DNA from: Pseudomonas paracarnis
Lineage (GTDB): Bacteria; Pseudomonadota; Gammaproteobacteria; Pseudomonadales; Pseudomonadaceae
Direction: 5' to 3'
Assembly (NCBI RefSeq): GCF_904063055.1
Contig: NZ_CAJFCN010000004.1
Coordinates: forward strand, 372,001 to 436,000
DNA length: 64,000 bases
Shown: positions 1-7,717 of the stretch, piece by piece
How the letters are laid out: every line of letters begins with the position of its first letter
Numbering within the stretch: position 1 is the first letter of the stretch
Position numbers and translations under genes: made by a program
The notes under the pieces: model-generated
Databases searched by the model: none
Told to the model about the DNA's origin: nothing
The model's input: only the letters and a program-made list of their open reading frames with translations

Positions 1-91
1 CCTGTGCATTTCCCGCAGCCTGGTGGAAAAACACATCGTCAATGCGATGAAGCACTGCCGGGTGCGCATGCGCGAGTGGGAAGCGCACTGA
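1..91 (+). CDS. fpvI: C-terminal end of an ECF sigma factor, probably FpvI (partial)
   Basis: Only the last 29 codons are in the window, read in the frame starting at base 2 and ending in TGA at 89-91. The peptide contains ISRSLVEKHIVNAMKHCR, typical of the DNA-recognition helix of region 4 in iron-responsive (FecI-type) sigma factors. In P. aeruginosa the gene next to pvdA is fpvI, which with FpvR drives expression of the pyoverdine receptor. The FpvI name rests on that neighbourhood and on family resemblance. Another FecI-family member, including PvdS, cannot be excluded from 29 residues. Confidence 0.65.
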   Translation, partial: LCISRSLVEKHIVNAMKHCRVRMREWEAH

Positions 92-103
92 TCGGCTGTT
101 AGT

Positions 104-127
104 TAAATTTTATTTCACTGTCCTCGT
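104..127 (+). promoter_or_regulatory. PvdS-type iron-starvation promoter box for pvdA
   Basis: TAAAT at 104-108 is followed after exactly 16 bases by CGT at 125-127, which is the known PvdS-dependent -35/-10 pattern TAAAT-N16/17-CGT. It lies about 85 bases upstream of the pvdA start and points toward it. Iron-starvation control through Fur and PvdS is inferred from this match. Confidence 0.8.
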
Positions 128-210
128 TTCCTATCAACACACGGCCTGTTGTTCAGGCCATGAAGGTATTCCCGCCCCACCGCCATGGGGCTTATCCAGA
201 GGACACTGGA

Positions 211-1548
211 ATGACACAGGCAATTGCTTCGCCCGCGGTTCATGACCTGATCGGGATCGGTTTCGGCCCTTCGAACCTGGCGCTGGCCATCGCCCTGCAG
301 GAGCGTGAAAAGGCCCAGGGCAAGCTGGACGTGCTGTTTCTCGACAAACAAGCCGACTACCGCTGGCACGGCAATACCCTGGTGACCCAGAGCGAACTGC
401 AGATTTCCTTCCTCAAGGACCTGGTGACCCTGCGCAACCCCACCAGCCCGTACTCCTTCGTCAACTACCTCAAGGCCCACGAACGCTTGGTGGACTTCAT
501 CAACCTGGGCACCTTCTATCCCTGCCGCATGGAGTACAACGACTACCTGCGCTGGGTGGCGGGGCAGTTCCAGGCCCAGGCCAACTACGGCGAGGAAGTG
601 TTGGCCATCGAGCCGATCCTGCATCAGCAGCAGGTCGAGGCGTTGCGCGTGATCTCCCGTGATGCCCAGGGCGAGCAGCATGTGCGCACCACCCGTTCGG
701 TGGTGGTCAGCGCCGGCGGCACACCGCGCATCCCCGAGGCATTCAAGGCGCTCAAGGGCGATAGCCGGGTGTTTCACCATTCCCAGTACCTGGAGCGCAT
801 GGCCAGCCAGCCGTGCGTAGACGGCAAGCCGATGCGCATCGCCGTGATCGGCGGTGGCCAGAGCGCGGCCGAAGCCTTTATCGACCTCAATGACAGCTTC
901 CCGTCGGTGCAGGTCGACATGATCCTGCGCGGCTCGGCGCTCAAGCCGGCCGACGACAGCCCGTTCGTCAACGAAGTGTTCTCGCCGGCCTTTACTGACC
1001 TGGTGTTCCAGCAAGTCGGTGCCGAGCGTGAGCGTTTGGTCGCCGAGTACCAGAACACCAACTACTCGGTGGTGGACCTGGACCTGATCGAGCGCATCTA
1101 CGGGATTTTCTACCGCCAGAAAGTCTCCGGCATCGCCCGCCAGGCGTTCCGCACCCTGACCGTAGTGGAGAAGGCCACCGCCGGCCCGCTGGGCATCGAA
1201 CTGGCCCTGCGCAATACCGCCACCGGCGAAACCAGCCTCAACCATTACGACGCGGTAATCCTGGCCACCGGCTACGAGCGCCAGATGCACCGTGAACTGC
1301 TGGCGCCGCTGCAAGCCTACATGGGCGACTTTGAAGTGGCCCGCGACTACCGCATCGTCACCGACGAGCGCTGCAAGGCTGGCATCTACATCCAGGGCTT
1401 CAGCCAGGCCAGCCATGGCTTGAGCGATACCTTGCTGTCGGTGTTGCCGATTCGGGCGGATGAGATTGCGGCGTCGTTGTATGCGCTGGACCATCACCGT
1501 GGCAAGGCGCGTTCGGTGCAGGACCTGCTCCTGGCCACCGCCAGCTGA
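211..1548 (+). CDS. pvdA: L-ornithine N5-monooxygenase PvdA (pyoverdine synthesis)
   Basis: This flavoenzyme hydroxylates the side-chain nitrogen of L-ornithine with NADPH and O2, the first step toward the hydroxyornithine iron ligands of pyoverdine. The 445-residue product matches the family length. It shows an N-terminal FAD motif (GIGFGPSNLALAIAL), a central NADPH motif (VIGGGQSAAEA) and the late ATGY motif (DAVILATGYER) typical of N-hydroxylating monooxygenases. An in-frame ATG at 160 exists, but the extra 17 residues look non-coding and the second ATG at 211 gives the normal N-terminus (MTQAIASPAVHDLIGIG). It lies alone behind a PvdS box. The peptide synthetases it serves are not in the window. 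Confidence 0.95.
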   Translation: MTQAIASPAVHDLIGIGFGPSNLALAIALQEREKAQGKLDVLFLDKQADYRWHGNTLVTQSELQISFLKDLVTLRNPTSPYSFVNYLKAHERLVDFINLGTFYPCRMEYNDYLRWVAGQFQAQANYGEEVLAIEPILHQQQVEALRVISRDAQGEQHVRTTRSVVVSAGGTPRIPEAFKALKGDSRVFHHSQYLERMASQPCVDGKPMRIAVIGGGQSAAEAFIDLNDSFPSVQVDMILRGSALKPADDSPFVNEVFSPAFTDLVFQQVGAERERLVAEYQNTNYSVVDLDLIERIYGIFYRQKVSGIARQAFRTLTVVEKATAGPLGIELALRNTATGETSLNHYDAVILATGYERQMHRELLAPLQAYMGDFEVARDYRIVTDERCKAGIYIQGFSQASHGLSDTLLSVLPIRADEIAASLYALDHHRGKARSVQDLLLATAS

Positions 1549-1615
1549 CCGATCCGCTTATTGTGGCCAGAGCTTGCTCCTACAGACGGCACTTGTGACA
1601 AAGTGTGGCTATTGG

Positions 1616-1635
1616 TACTGTACAAAAAACCAGTA
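1616..1635 (+). promoter_or_regulatory. LexA-binding site (SOS box)
   Basis: The 20-mer TACTGTACAAAAAACCAGTA keeps both outer half-sites (TACTGTA and CAGTA) of the classic LexA operator and the CTG-N10-CAG core. It ends 13 bases before the ATG of the radical SAM gene, where a bound repressor would block transcription. The match is seen directly; LexA binding is inferred. Confidence 0.75.
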
Positions 1636-1648
1636 TCGGTAGCCCTCC

Positions 1649-2869
1649 ATGCAGTTGATCGAAAAACTCAGCATCCTCGCCGACGCCGCCAAGTACGACG
1701 CGTCCTGCGCCAGCAGTGGCGCGCCCAAGCGCAGTTCCGAGGGCAAGGCGGGGCTGGGTTCCACCAATGGCATGGGCATCTGCCACAGCTACACGCCCGA
1801 TGGCCGTTGCGTGTCGTTGCTCAAGGTGTTGCTCACCAACTTCTGCCTCTACGACTGCCAATACTGCGTCAACCGCCGCTCCAGCGACGTGCCCCGTGCG
1901 CGCTTCAGCCCGGAGGAGGTGGTCACCCTGACCCTGGATTTCTACAAGCGCAATTGCGTCAGCGGGCTGTTCCTCAGCTCCGGCATCATCCGTTCGTCGG
2001 ACTACACCATGGAGCAACTGGTGCGGGTCGCCAAACTGCTGCGCGAAGAGCATGACTTTCGCGGTTATATCCACCTCAAGACCATCCCCGATGCCGACCC
2101 GGCCCTGATCGCCGAGGCTGGCCGTTATGCCGATCGCCTCAGTGTGAATATCGAACTGCCCACCGACGCCAGCCTGCAAACCCTGGCGCCCGAGAAGCAG
2201 ATCGGCTCGATCAAGCAGGCCATGCAGACCATCTACACCGGCGAACAGACGGTGCTCAACGAACCCCGCGCGCCACGTTTCGCCCCGGCCGGGCAGAGCA
2301 CGCAGATGATCGTCGGCGCCGACGACACCGACGACAGCACCATCCTGCACGGTGCCGAGGCGTTGTACGGTAATTTCAAGCTGCGCCGCGTGTATTACTC
2401 GGCGTTCAGCCCCATCCCCAACAGCCCGAAAAGCGTACCCCTGGCCGCGCCGCCCTTGATGCGCGAGCACCGCTTGTACCAGGCTGATTTCCTGCTGCGC
2501 AGCTACGGTTTCAGCGCCAATGAGCTGTTCGCCGGCCCCGGTGACCTGGCACTGGATATCGACCCCAAGCTGGCGTGGGCCCTGGAGCATCGCGAGGTGT
2601 TCCCCCTGGACCTCAACCGCGCCGAGCCGACCCTGATCGCACGTATCCCCGGCATCGGCCTGCGCACCACCCAGCGCCTGGTCGACCTGCGCCGTGAACG
2701 CAAGATCCGCTTCGAAGACCTGGCGCGCATGCGCTGCGTGCTGGCCAAGGCCAAGCCGTTTTTCATCACCAGCGACTACCACCCGCAGCAGGCCGACAGC
2801 ACCAGTGTGTTGTTGCGCGAACAATTGCGGGACCGTCCGCAGCCGCAACAGATGGGGTTGTGGGGATGA
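1649..2869 (+). CDS. Radical SAM protein with C-terminal HhH domain, putative DNA modification/repair enzyme (TIGR03916-like)
   Basis: The 406-residue protein carries a CX3CX2C cluster (C66, C70, C73 in FCLYDCQYC) that would hold the 4Fe-4S cluster of a radical SAM enzyme, with further cysteines at C20, C45 and C54. Near the C-terminus the stretch IARIPGIGLRTTQRLVDLR reads as a helix-hairpin-helix DNA-binding motif. I recognise the family as the uncharacterised 'putative DNA modification/repair radical SAM protein' group. The stop overlaps the start of the next gene (ATGA), so the two are translationally coupled. A LexA-like box lies immediately upstream. The substrate is unknown; a DNA lesion or modified base is inferred from the HhH motif and SOS context. 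Confidence 0.85.
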   Translation: MQLIEKLSILADAAKYDASCASSGAPKRSSEGKAGLGSTNGMGICHSYTPDGRCVSLLKVLLTNFCLYDCQYCVNRRSSDVPRARFSPEEVVTLTLDFYKRNCVSGLFLSSGIIRSSDYTMEQLVRVAKLLREEHDFRGYIHLKTIPDADPALIAEAGRYADRLSVNIELPTDASLQTLAPEKQIGSIKQAMQTIYTGEQTVLNEPRAPRFAPAGQSTQMIVGADDTDDSTILHGAEALYGNFKLRRVYYSAFSPIPNSPKSVPLAAPPLMREHRLYQADFLLRSYGFSANELFAGPGDLALDIDPKLAWALEHREVFPLDLNRAEPTLIARIPGIGLRTTQRLVDLRRERKIRFEDLARMRCVLAKAKPFFITSDYHPQQADSTSVLLREQLRDRPQPQQMGLWG

Positions 2870-3699
2870 TCAGCCTGGAGTGCGACAACCTGTTCAGCAC
2901 CTGGCGCGAACAGGCCCGCTGGTTGCTCAGCCATCAGGTCGACCCCAGCCAGGTCAGCTGGGGCGAGGCGCAGGCGGCGGACCTGTTCGCTACCGATGAA
3001 CCTATCCCACCAGGGATGGGGCCGTTTCAGGCGCGCATACCCAAGGCGCTGTTGCAATTGTTGGAGTCCGCTGCCTGTTATCAAGGTGATCAGCGCTGGA
3101 GCCTGTTGTATGAAGTGCTATGGCGGGTCAGCCACGGTGATCGCACGGCCATGCTGGCAGGTGACAAGCTTGGCAGCGAGTTGCAGCGGCGCATCAAGCA
3201 AGTCAGCCGGGAGGCCCACCACTTGCACGCGTTTGTGCGCTTCATCGCGCTGCCGGCCGAGGCAGGGCCGGAACTGCCGGAGTACGTGGCCTGGCATGAG
3301 CCGGCCCATGACATTCTCAAGAGCGCCAGCGAGCATTTTATCGGGCGCATGGGCCGCCATCGCTGGATGATCGCCACGCCCCTGGACGGGGTCTATTACG
3401 ACGGCGAGCAATTGATTCATCAGCGCCAGTGCCCCGAGGCCTGGCAGCAACTGGCGCAGAATGTTGAAGATCCCCACAGCGCCATGTGGCTGACCTACTA
3501 CAGCCACATCTTCAACCCGGCACGCTTGAACCCTAAGGTGATGGAAGGGCATTTGCCCAGCCGCTTCTGGAAGAATTTGCCGGAGGGCAAGTTGATTCCG
3601 GGGCTGATCAGTGAAGCCCGCACGGGCAAGCAGAAAGATGGGCAGGCGAAGCTGGTGGGTGCCAAGCCAGGCAAAAGAATATTAAGTGGGCAGGGGTGA
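2866..3699 (+). CDS. DUF4130/TIGR03915-type partner protein, putative DNA metabolism
   Basis: This 277-residue protein starts at ATG 2866 inside the stop region of the radical SAM gene (4-base overlap), which fixes the start. The C-terminal part has the conserved FNPARLNPKVMEGHLPSRFWKNLPEG stretch, and a middle segment is rich in His, Arg and acidic residues (HAFVRFIAL, EPAHDIL). I recognise it as the conserved partner of the radical SAM family. In many other bacteria the same domain is fused to a UdgX-type uracil-DNA glycosylase-like domain; no such domain is present here. No signal peptide or membrane segment is seen. Biochemical function is unknown; it is probably cytoplasmic and SOS-induced with its neighbour. 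Confidence 0.8.
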   Translation: MISLECDNLFSTWREQARWLLSHQVDPSQVSWGEAQAADLFATDEPIPPGMGPFQARIPKALLQLLESAACYQGDQRWSLLYEVLWRVSHGDRTAMLAGDKLGSELQRRIKQVSREAHHLHAFVRFIALPAEAGPELPEYVAWHEPAHDILKSASEHFIGRMGRHRWMIATPLDGVYYDGEQLIHQRQCPEAWQQLAQNVEDPHSAMWLTYYSHIFNPARLNPKVMEGHLPSRFWKNLPEGKLIPGLISEARTGKQKDGQAKLVGAKPGKRILSGQG

Positions 3700-3701
3700 A
3701 T

Positions 3702-3814
3702 GATCGTTCCCACGCTCTGCGTGGGAATGCCACCCTGGACGCTCCGCGTCTGCTCTTGAAGTTTTGTGACGCGGAGCGTCATTGGATGCATTCCCACGCA
3801 GAGCGTGGGAACGA
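3702..3814. repeat. REPIN-like inverted repeat, family 2
   Basis: The element opens with GATCGTTCCCACGCTCTGCG and closes with its near-exact inverse, with a second inner inverted pair (GACGCTCCGCGTC / GACGCGGAGCGTC). It fills the space between two convergent genes. The same family recurs at 10933, 34359, 37163 and 42176. Confidence 0.9.
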
Positions 3815-3824
3815 GCCAGCTGGA

Positions 3825-4322
3825 TCAGGCCAGTTCGGTCGCGGTGTTCTTGACCACCGCCAACTCCGGATGCGCCACCAGCTTATCAATGTGCAACTCA
3901 TCATTGTTCAACCAGGTCTCGGTCAGCACCCGGTAATGTTCCATATCCCGGCAGCGCATGCGCAGGCTGTAGTCGAACGGCCCGCTGATCAACTGGCATT
4001 CGAATACCTGCGGGCAGGCTTTCACGCAGGCTTCGAAGGCCTTTTGCGCCGAGCGCCCGCTTTGGTTGGACAAGGCCACCAGCACCAGCAGTGACAGCCC
4101 CGGTGAGACCATCTGCACATCGATGATCGCCCCATACCCACGGATCACCCCGCGTCGTTCCAGCTTGCGCACCCGTTCCAGGCAGGGCCTGGGGGTGAGG
4201 TGCACCAGCGACGAGAGCTTTTCGTAGGTAATACGCCCCTGATGCCTGAGTACGTCGATGATCGCTTCGTCGATGCGATCCAGCGTAGGGGAAGAATGGG
4301 GTCCGTGGGCCTTGGTATCCAT
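3825..4322 (-). CDS. Lrp/AsnC-family transcriptional regulator of the citrulline/ornithine cluster
   Basis: The 165-residue protein has an N-terminal AsnC-type helix-turn-helix (LDRIDEAIIDVLRHQGRITYEKLSSLVHLTPRPCLERVRKLERRGVIRGYGA) followed by a RAM ligand-sensing domain (about residues 80-155). It is the last gene of the transporter operon, 4 bases after the ATPase gene, so it probably senses an amino acid taken up by that transporter (ornithine, arginine or citrulline) and controls the cluster. A matching palindrome lies at 7596-7610. The effector is not shown by the sequence. Confidence 0.9.
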   Translation of the reverse strand: MDTKAHGPHSSPTLDRIDEAIIDVLRHQGRITYEKLSSLVHLTPRPCLERVRKLERRGVIRGYGAIIDVQMVSPGLSLLVLVALSNQSGRSAQKAFEACVKACPQVFECQLISGPFDYSLRMRCRDMEHYRVLTETWLNNDELHIDKLVAHPELAVVKNTATELA

Positions 4323-4326
4323 GAGT

Positions 4327-5157
4327 TCACTTCAAACGGTTGGAAAGAAATTGCTGCAAGCGTTCGCTGGTGGGATGGTCGAGGATCTCGGCGCCGCCGT
4401 GTTCTTCGACTCGGCCCTGGTGCAGGAACAGCACTTGGCTGGACACCTGGCGGGCAAAGCCCATTTCGTGGGTGACCATCAGCATGGTACGACCTTCCTC
4501 GGCCAACGTCTGTATGACTTTGAGCACTTCTCCTACAAGTTCCGGGTCCAGGGCCGAGGTGGGTTCATCGAACAGGATAATCTCCGGTTCCATTGCCAGC
4601 GCGCGCGCAATGGCCACGCGCTGCTGCTGGCCACCGGACAGGAACGCCGGGTATTGGTCCGCCACGCGGCTCGGCAGGCCGACCTTGTCCAGGTACAGTC
4701 GCGCACGCTTCTCGGCTTCGGCGGCGCTCACGTTCAGCACCCGGCGCGGGGCCATGGTGATGTTTTCCAGCACGGTCATGTGGCTCCACAGGTTGAAGTG
4801 CTGGAACACCATGGCCAGGCGCGTGCGCAGGTTTTGCAGTTGCGCCTGGTGCGGCGCACGGGTGCCGGCGCGGCCTGGTTGCATTTCAATGCTGATGCCG
4901 TCCAGGGTGATCACCCCGGCGTCAGGCTGTTCCAGAAAGTTGATGCACCGCAGCATCGTGCTTTTGCCCGAGCCGCTGGCGCCGATCAGGCTGATCACAT
5001 CGCCCTGGCGTGCATTGAGGGACACGCCCTTGAGCACTTCGTGTTCGCCGTAGCGTTTATGGATACCTTCGACTTGCAGCTTGATGGCCGCCGTGGCGGT
5101 TTTGCCGACGGGTACATCCATTGGATAAGCGGCCAGGGCCTGCGCGGACTGATTCAT
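4327..5157 (-). CDS. Polar amino-acid ABC transporter, ATP-binding subunit (HisP/AotP-like)
   Basis: The cytoplasmic ATPase energises import of basic amino acids or citrulline. It shows Walker A GASGSGKST, the signature LSGGQQQR and Walker B IILFDEPTSALDPE, and belongs to the HisP/GlnQ-type family. At 276 residues it is about 20 longer than usual HisP proteins, because of an N-terminal leader (MNQSAQALAAYPMDVPVGKTATAAIK); a start at the internal Met (MDVPVG) is possible. It sits 3 bases after the permease gene and 4 bases before the regulator gene, in one operon. Confidence 0.92.
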   Translation of the reverse strand: MNQSAQALAAYPMDVPVGKTATAAIKLQVEGIHKRYGEHEVLKGVSLNARQGDVISLIGASGSGKSTMLRCINFLEQPDAGVITLDGISIEMQPGRAGTRAPHQAQLQNLRTRLAMVFQHFNLWSHMTVLENITMAPRRVLNVSAAEAEKRARLYLDKVGLPSRVADQYPAFLSGGQQQRVAIARALAMEPEIILFDEPTSALDPELVGEVLKVIQTLAEEGRTMLMVTHEMGFARQVSSQVLFLHQGRVEEHGGAEILDHPTSERLQQFLSNRLK

Positions 5158-5160
5158 GGG

Positions 5161-5874
5161 TTAGCCTCGGGTAGGAACAAGAAAGCGCATCCAGCGACGT
5201 TCGGCCAGCCTGAACAGGCCCACCAGTGCAAAGGACAGCAGCATGTAGAGCAGCGCGGCGATGCCGAAGGCCTGGAAGGTCAGGAACGTCTCGGCATTCG
5301 CATCGCGGGCGACCTTGAGGATGTCGGCGACGGTGGCGGTAAACGCCAGTGACGTGGCGTGCAGCATCAGGATCATTTCATTGCTGTAGGCCGGCAGGGC
5401 GCGACGCAATGCGGCGGGTACGATCACAAACAGGTTCAGCCGCCAGCCGTGCAGGCCATAGGCGCGTGCCGCTTCGATCTCGCCATGGGGAATGTTGCGG
5501 ATTGCCCCGGCGAAGATTTCCACGGTGTAGGCGCAGGTGTTGAGCACAAACGCCAACAGTGTGCAGTTCAGCGCGTTGCGGAAAAACTGGTTGAGCAGGG
5601 CGTTGTCCTGCACCACTTCCAGGCTGTACAGCCCGGTGTAGCAAATCAGCAGTTGGATATACAGGGGCGTGCCACGGAACAGGTAGGTGTAAACCTCCAC
5701 CGGCCAGCGCAGCCAGAAATGCTCTGAGACGCGTGCCAGCGCCAGGGGGATCGACAGGCCAAAGCCGAGCACCACCGAGATAATGAACAGCCACAAGGTC
5801 ATGGCGACACCGGACAGGCCGCTGCCATCGCTGAACAGATAGGCCAGGCCGTATTGCTGGAACAGTTCGATCAT
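5161..5874 (-). CDS. Polar amino-acid ABC transporter, permease subunit (HisM/AotM-like)
   Basis: An inner-membrane permease of 237 residues with several hydrophobic segments and the conserved cytoplasmic EAA loop (IPHGEIEAARAYGLHGWRLNLFVIVPAALRRALP) that docks onto the ATPase. Its start overlaps the stop of the other permease gene by 4 bases, consistent with translational coupling and a heterodimeric channel. Confidence 0.92.
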   Translation of the reverse strand: MIELFQQYGLAYLFSDGSGLSGVAMTLWLFIISVVLGFGLSIPLALARVSEHFWLRWPVEVYTYLFRGTPLYIQLLICYTGLYSLEVVQDNALLNQFFRNALNCTLLAFVLNTCAYTVEIFAGAIRNIPHGEIEAARAYGLHGWRLNLFVIVPAALRRALPAYSNEMILMLHATSLAFTATVADILKVARDANAETFLTFQAFGIAALLYMLLSFALVGLFRLAERRWMRFLVPTRG

Positions 5875-6572
5875 CGCGCCATCCCCTTGATGCCCAGGTT
5901 ATAGCGCCGTTCCAGGCGCTTGAAGATGCGGTTGGAGAGGGTGGTAATCACCAGGTACACCAGGCCCGCGAGGATCAGGAAGTACAGCGGCTCGCTGGTG
6001 GACTTGCCGGCGTTCTGCGCGGCCTTGACCAGGTCTGACAGGCCGATGATGGACACCAGCGCCGTGGACTTGAGCAGCACCAGCCAGTTATTGCCCAGGC
6101 CAGGCAGGGCAAAGCGCATCAGTTGCGGGAACAGCACCAGGTGAAAGCGCTGCCAGCGGCTCAGGCCGTAGGCGGTGGCGGCTTCCAGTTGGCCCGCCGG
6201 CACACTGAGGATCGCACCCCGGAAGTTCTCGGTGAAATACGCACCGTAGATAAAGCCCAGGGTGATCACCCCGGCGGTAAACGGGTCGATTTCAACGTAG
6301 TCCCAGCCGAACGCTTCGGTCAGGTCGTTGAGCCACAGTTGCAGGCTGTAGAAGATCAGCAGGATCAGCACCAGGTCCGGCACGCTGCGGATCAACGTGG
6401 TGTAGAGCGTGGCCGGCACGCGCAGCCATTTGGCGCTGGAGAGTTTGGCGCCAGCGGCGACCAGGCCCAGCGTAAGGCTCAGAGCCAGGGCGAGGAACGC
6501 CAGCTTGAGCGTCATCCAGGCACCCTGGGCCAGCATGGGGCCGTAGCCTTGCAGGTTGAGGAGGTCGTTCAT
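5871..6572 (-). CDS. Polar amino-acid ABC transporter, permease subunit (HisQ/AotQ-like)
   Basis: The second inner-membrane permease, 233 residues when started at MNDLLNLQGYG; an in-frame ATG 24 bases upstream adds MHSFEIFP, which looks less natural. The EAA loop reads VPAGQLEAATAYGLSRWQRFHLVLFPQLMRFALPG. It is separated from the upstream binding-protein gene by a REPIN and overlaps the downstream permease gene. Confidence 0.9.
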   Translation of the reverse strand: MNDLLNLQGYGPMLAQGAWMTLKLAFLALALSLTLGLVAAGAKLSSAKWLRVPATLYTTLIRSVPDLVLILLIFYSLQLWLNDLTEAFGWDYVEIDPFTAGVITLGFIYGAYFTENFRGAILSVPAGQLEAATAYGLSRWQRFHLVLFPQLMRFALPGLGNNWLVLLKSTALVSIIGLSDLVKAAQNAGKSTSEPLYFLILAGLVYLVITTLSNRIFKRLERRYNLGIKGMAR

Positions 6573-6605
6573 GGGGAAGATCTCGAAGGAGTGCACGGAT
6601 TTACT

Positions 6606-6692
6606 GTGGGAGCTGGCTTGCCTGCGATAACGGTGGTGCAGTCACGGCGTGGGTGCCTGAAGCACCGTTATCGCGGGCAAGCCCGCTCCCAC
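6606..6692. repeat. REPIN-like inverted repeat, family 1, inside the transporter operon
   Basis: GTGGGAGCTGGCTTGCCTGC at the left is matched by the inverse (GGGCAAGCCCGCTCCCAC) at the right. It lies between the binding-protein gene and the permease genes, which probably share a transcript. In RNA it would form a long hairpin at the 3' end of the binding-protein message. Confidence 0.9.
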
Positions 6693-6710
6693 AGGGGCAC
6701 GGGTTGCCGG

Positions 6711-7490
6711 TTACTCGTTGTAGATGTCTTGATCGCCAAAGTATTTCTTCTGGATCTGTGCGTAAGTGCCATCGGCCTGGACGGCGGCGATGCCCTTGTT
6801 GATCAGCTCACGCAATGCCTGGTCGTTCTTGCGCAGGCCCATGGCGATGTCCAGCGGCAGGGTCGGGTCCTTGAAGGCCGGGCCGGTCTTGAAGTCGGCG
6901 CCTTCGGGCTTGGACAGGAAGTTGAGCTGGGCTTCGAGCTTGTCCGTCAGGGTGGCGTCGAGGCGGCCGTTTTGCAGGTCGGCGTAGTTCTGTTCCTGGG
7001 ACTGGTATGCCTTGATCTGTGCACCGAGCTTGGCCAGGTGCGCTCGGGCATAGGCTTCCTGCAACGAGCCTTGCAGCACGCCAACGTGCTTGCCGTTCAG
7101 CGACTCGGGGGTGTCACCGAAGGTGGCGTTTTTGCGGGTGATCACCGAGGTGGGGCTGAGGAACAGGCGGTCGGTGAAGTCGATGACTTTCTCACGAGCC
7201 GGGGTCACGGCCATGGAGGACATGATCGCGTCGAACTTGCGCGCACGCAGGGCCGGGATCATGCCGTCGAATTCGTTGTGCACCCAGGTGCATTTCACTT
7301 CGAGCTTGGCGCAGATAGCGTTGCCCAGTTCGATATCGAACCCTTGCAGGCTGCCGTCGGCGGCGACAGATTCGAAGGGCGGGTATTCGGGGAACACGCC
7401 AAACCGGATTTCTTTCCAGTCCTGGGCGTGGGCAGCGGTGGCGCACAGTGGCAACAGCAACGCAGCGAAGAGTGATCGCAGAGGAGTCAT
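6711..7490 (-). CDS. Periplasmic amino-acid-binding protein of the ABC transporter (SBP family 3)
   Basis: This 259-residue protein has a signal peptide (MTPLRSLFAALLLPLCATAAHA, cut before QDW) and a family 3 solute-binding fold. Typical stretches are FGVFPEYPPFESVAADGSLQGFDIELGNAICAKL and the ligand-binding region near FDAIMSSMAVTPAREKVIDFTDR, as in lysine/arginine/ornithine-binding proteins. It is first in the operon, as is usual for the most abundant component. The flanking CtlX and ornithine cyclodeaminase genes suggest citrulline or ornithine as the physiological ligand; this is inferred. Confidence 0.92.
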   Translation of the reverse strand: MTPLRSLFAALLLPLCATAAHAQDWKEIRFGVFPEYPPFESVAADGSLQGFDIELGNAICAKLEVKCTWVHNEFDGMIPALRARKFDAIMSSMAVTPAREKVIDFTDRLFLSPTSVITRKNATFGDTPESLNGKHVGVLQGSLQEAYARAHLAKLGAQIKAYQSQEQNYADLQNGRLDATLTDKLEAQLNFLSKPEGADFKTGPAFKDPTLPLDIAMGLRKNDQALRELINKGIAAVQADGTYAQIQKKYFGDQDIYNE

Positions 7491-7595
7491 GTGTCGGTCC
7501 CTATATTTTGTAATTGATGTCAGGGGCAGTGAATAACTGGGAGCAGAGAATGCTTCATGGTGGTGCGTTTTTTGTGTCGTTTACCCCCTGCGCAA

Positions 7596-7610
7596 AGCGC
7601 AAATTGCGCT
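7596..7610. promoter_or_regulatory. Lrp/AsnC-type palindromic operator
   Basis: AGCGCAAATTGCGCT is a perfect 7+1+7 palindrome with the AG...CT ends and AT centre typical of Lrp-family sites. It lies in the 227-base gap between the ornithine cyclodeaminase gene and the binding-protein gene, about 105 bases upstream of the latter's start. Its partner is inferred to be the AsnC-type regulator of this cluster. Confidence 0.55.
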
Positions 7611-7717
7611 GTTAAAACAAGCAATGCAGCGGAATCGGCTGCGGCACCGGCAAAATCGGCTTTTAACCCACTAGAATCTGGCCTGCCCTGGGCGCAAAGC
7701 GGCAGGCCAGAGCGGTT

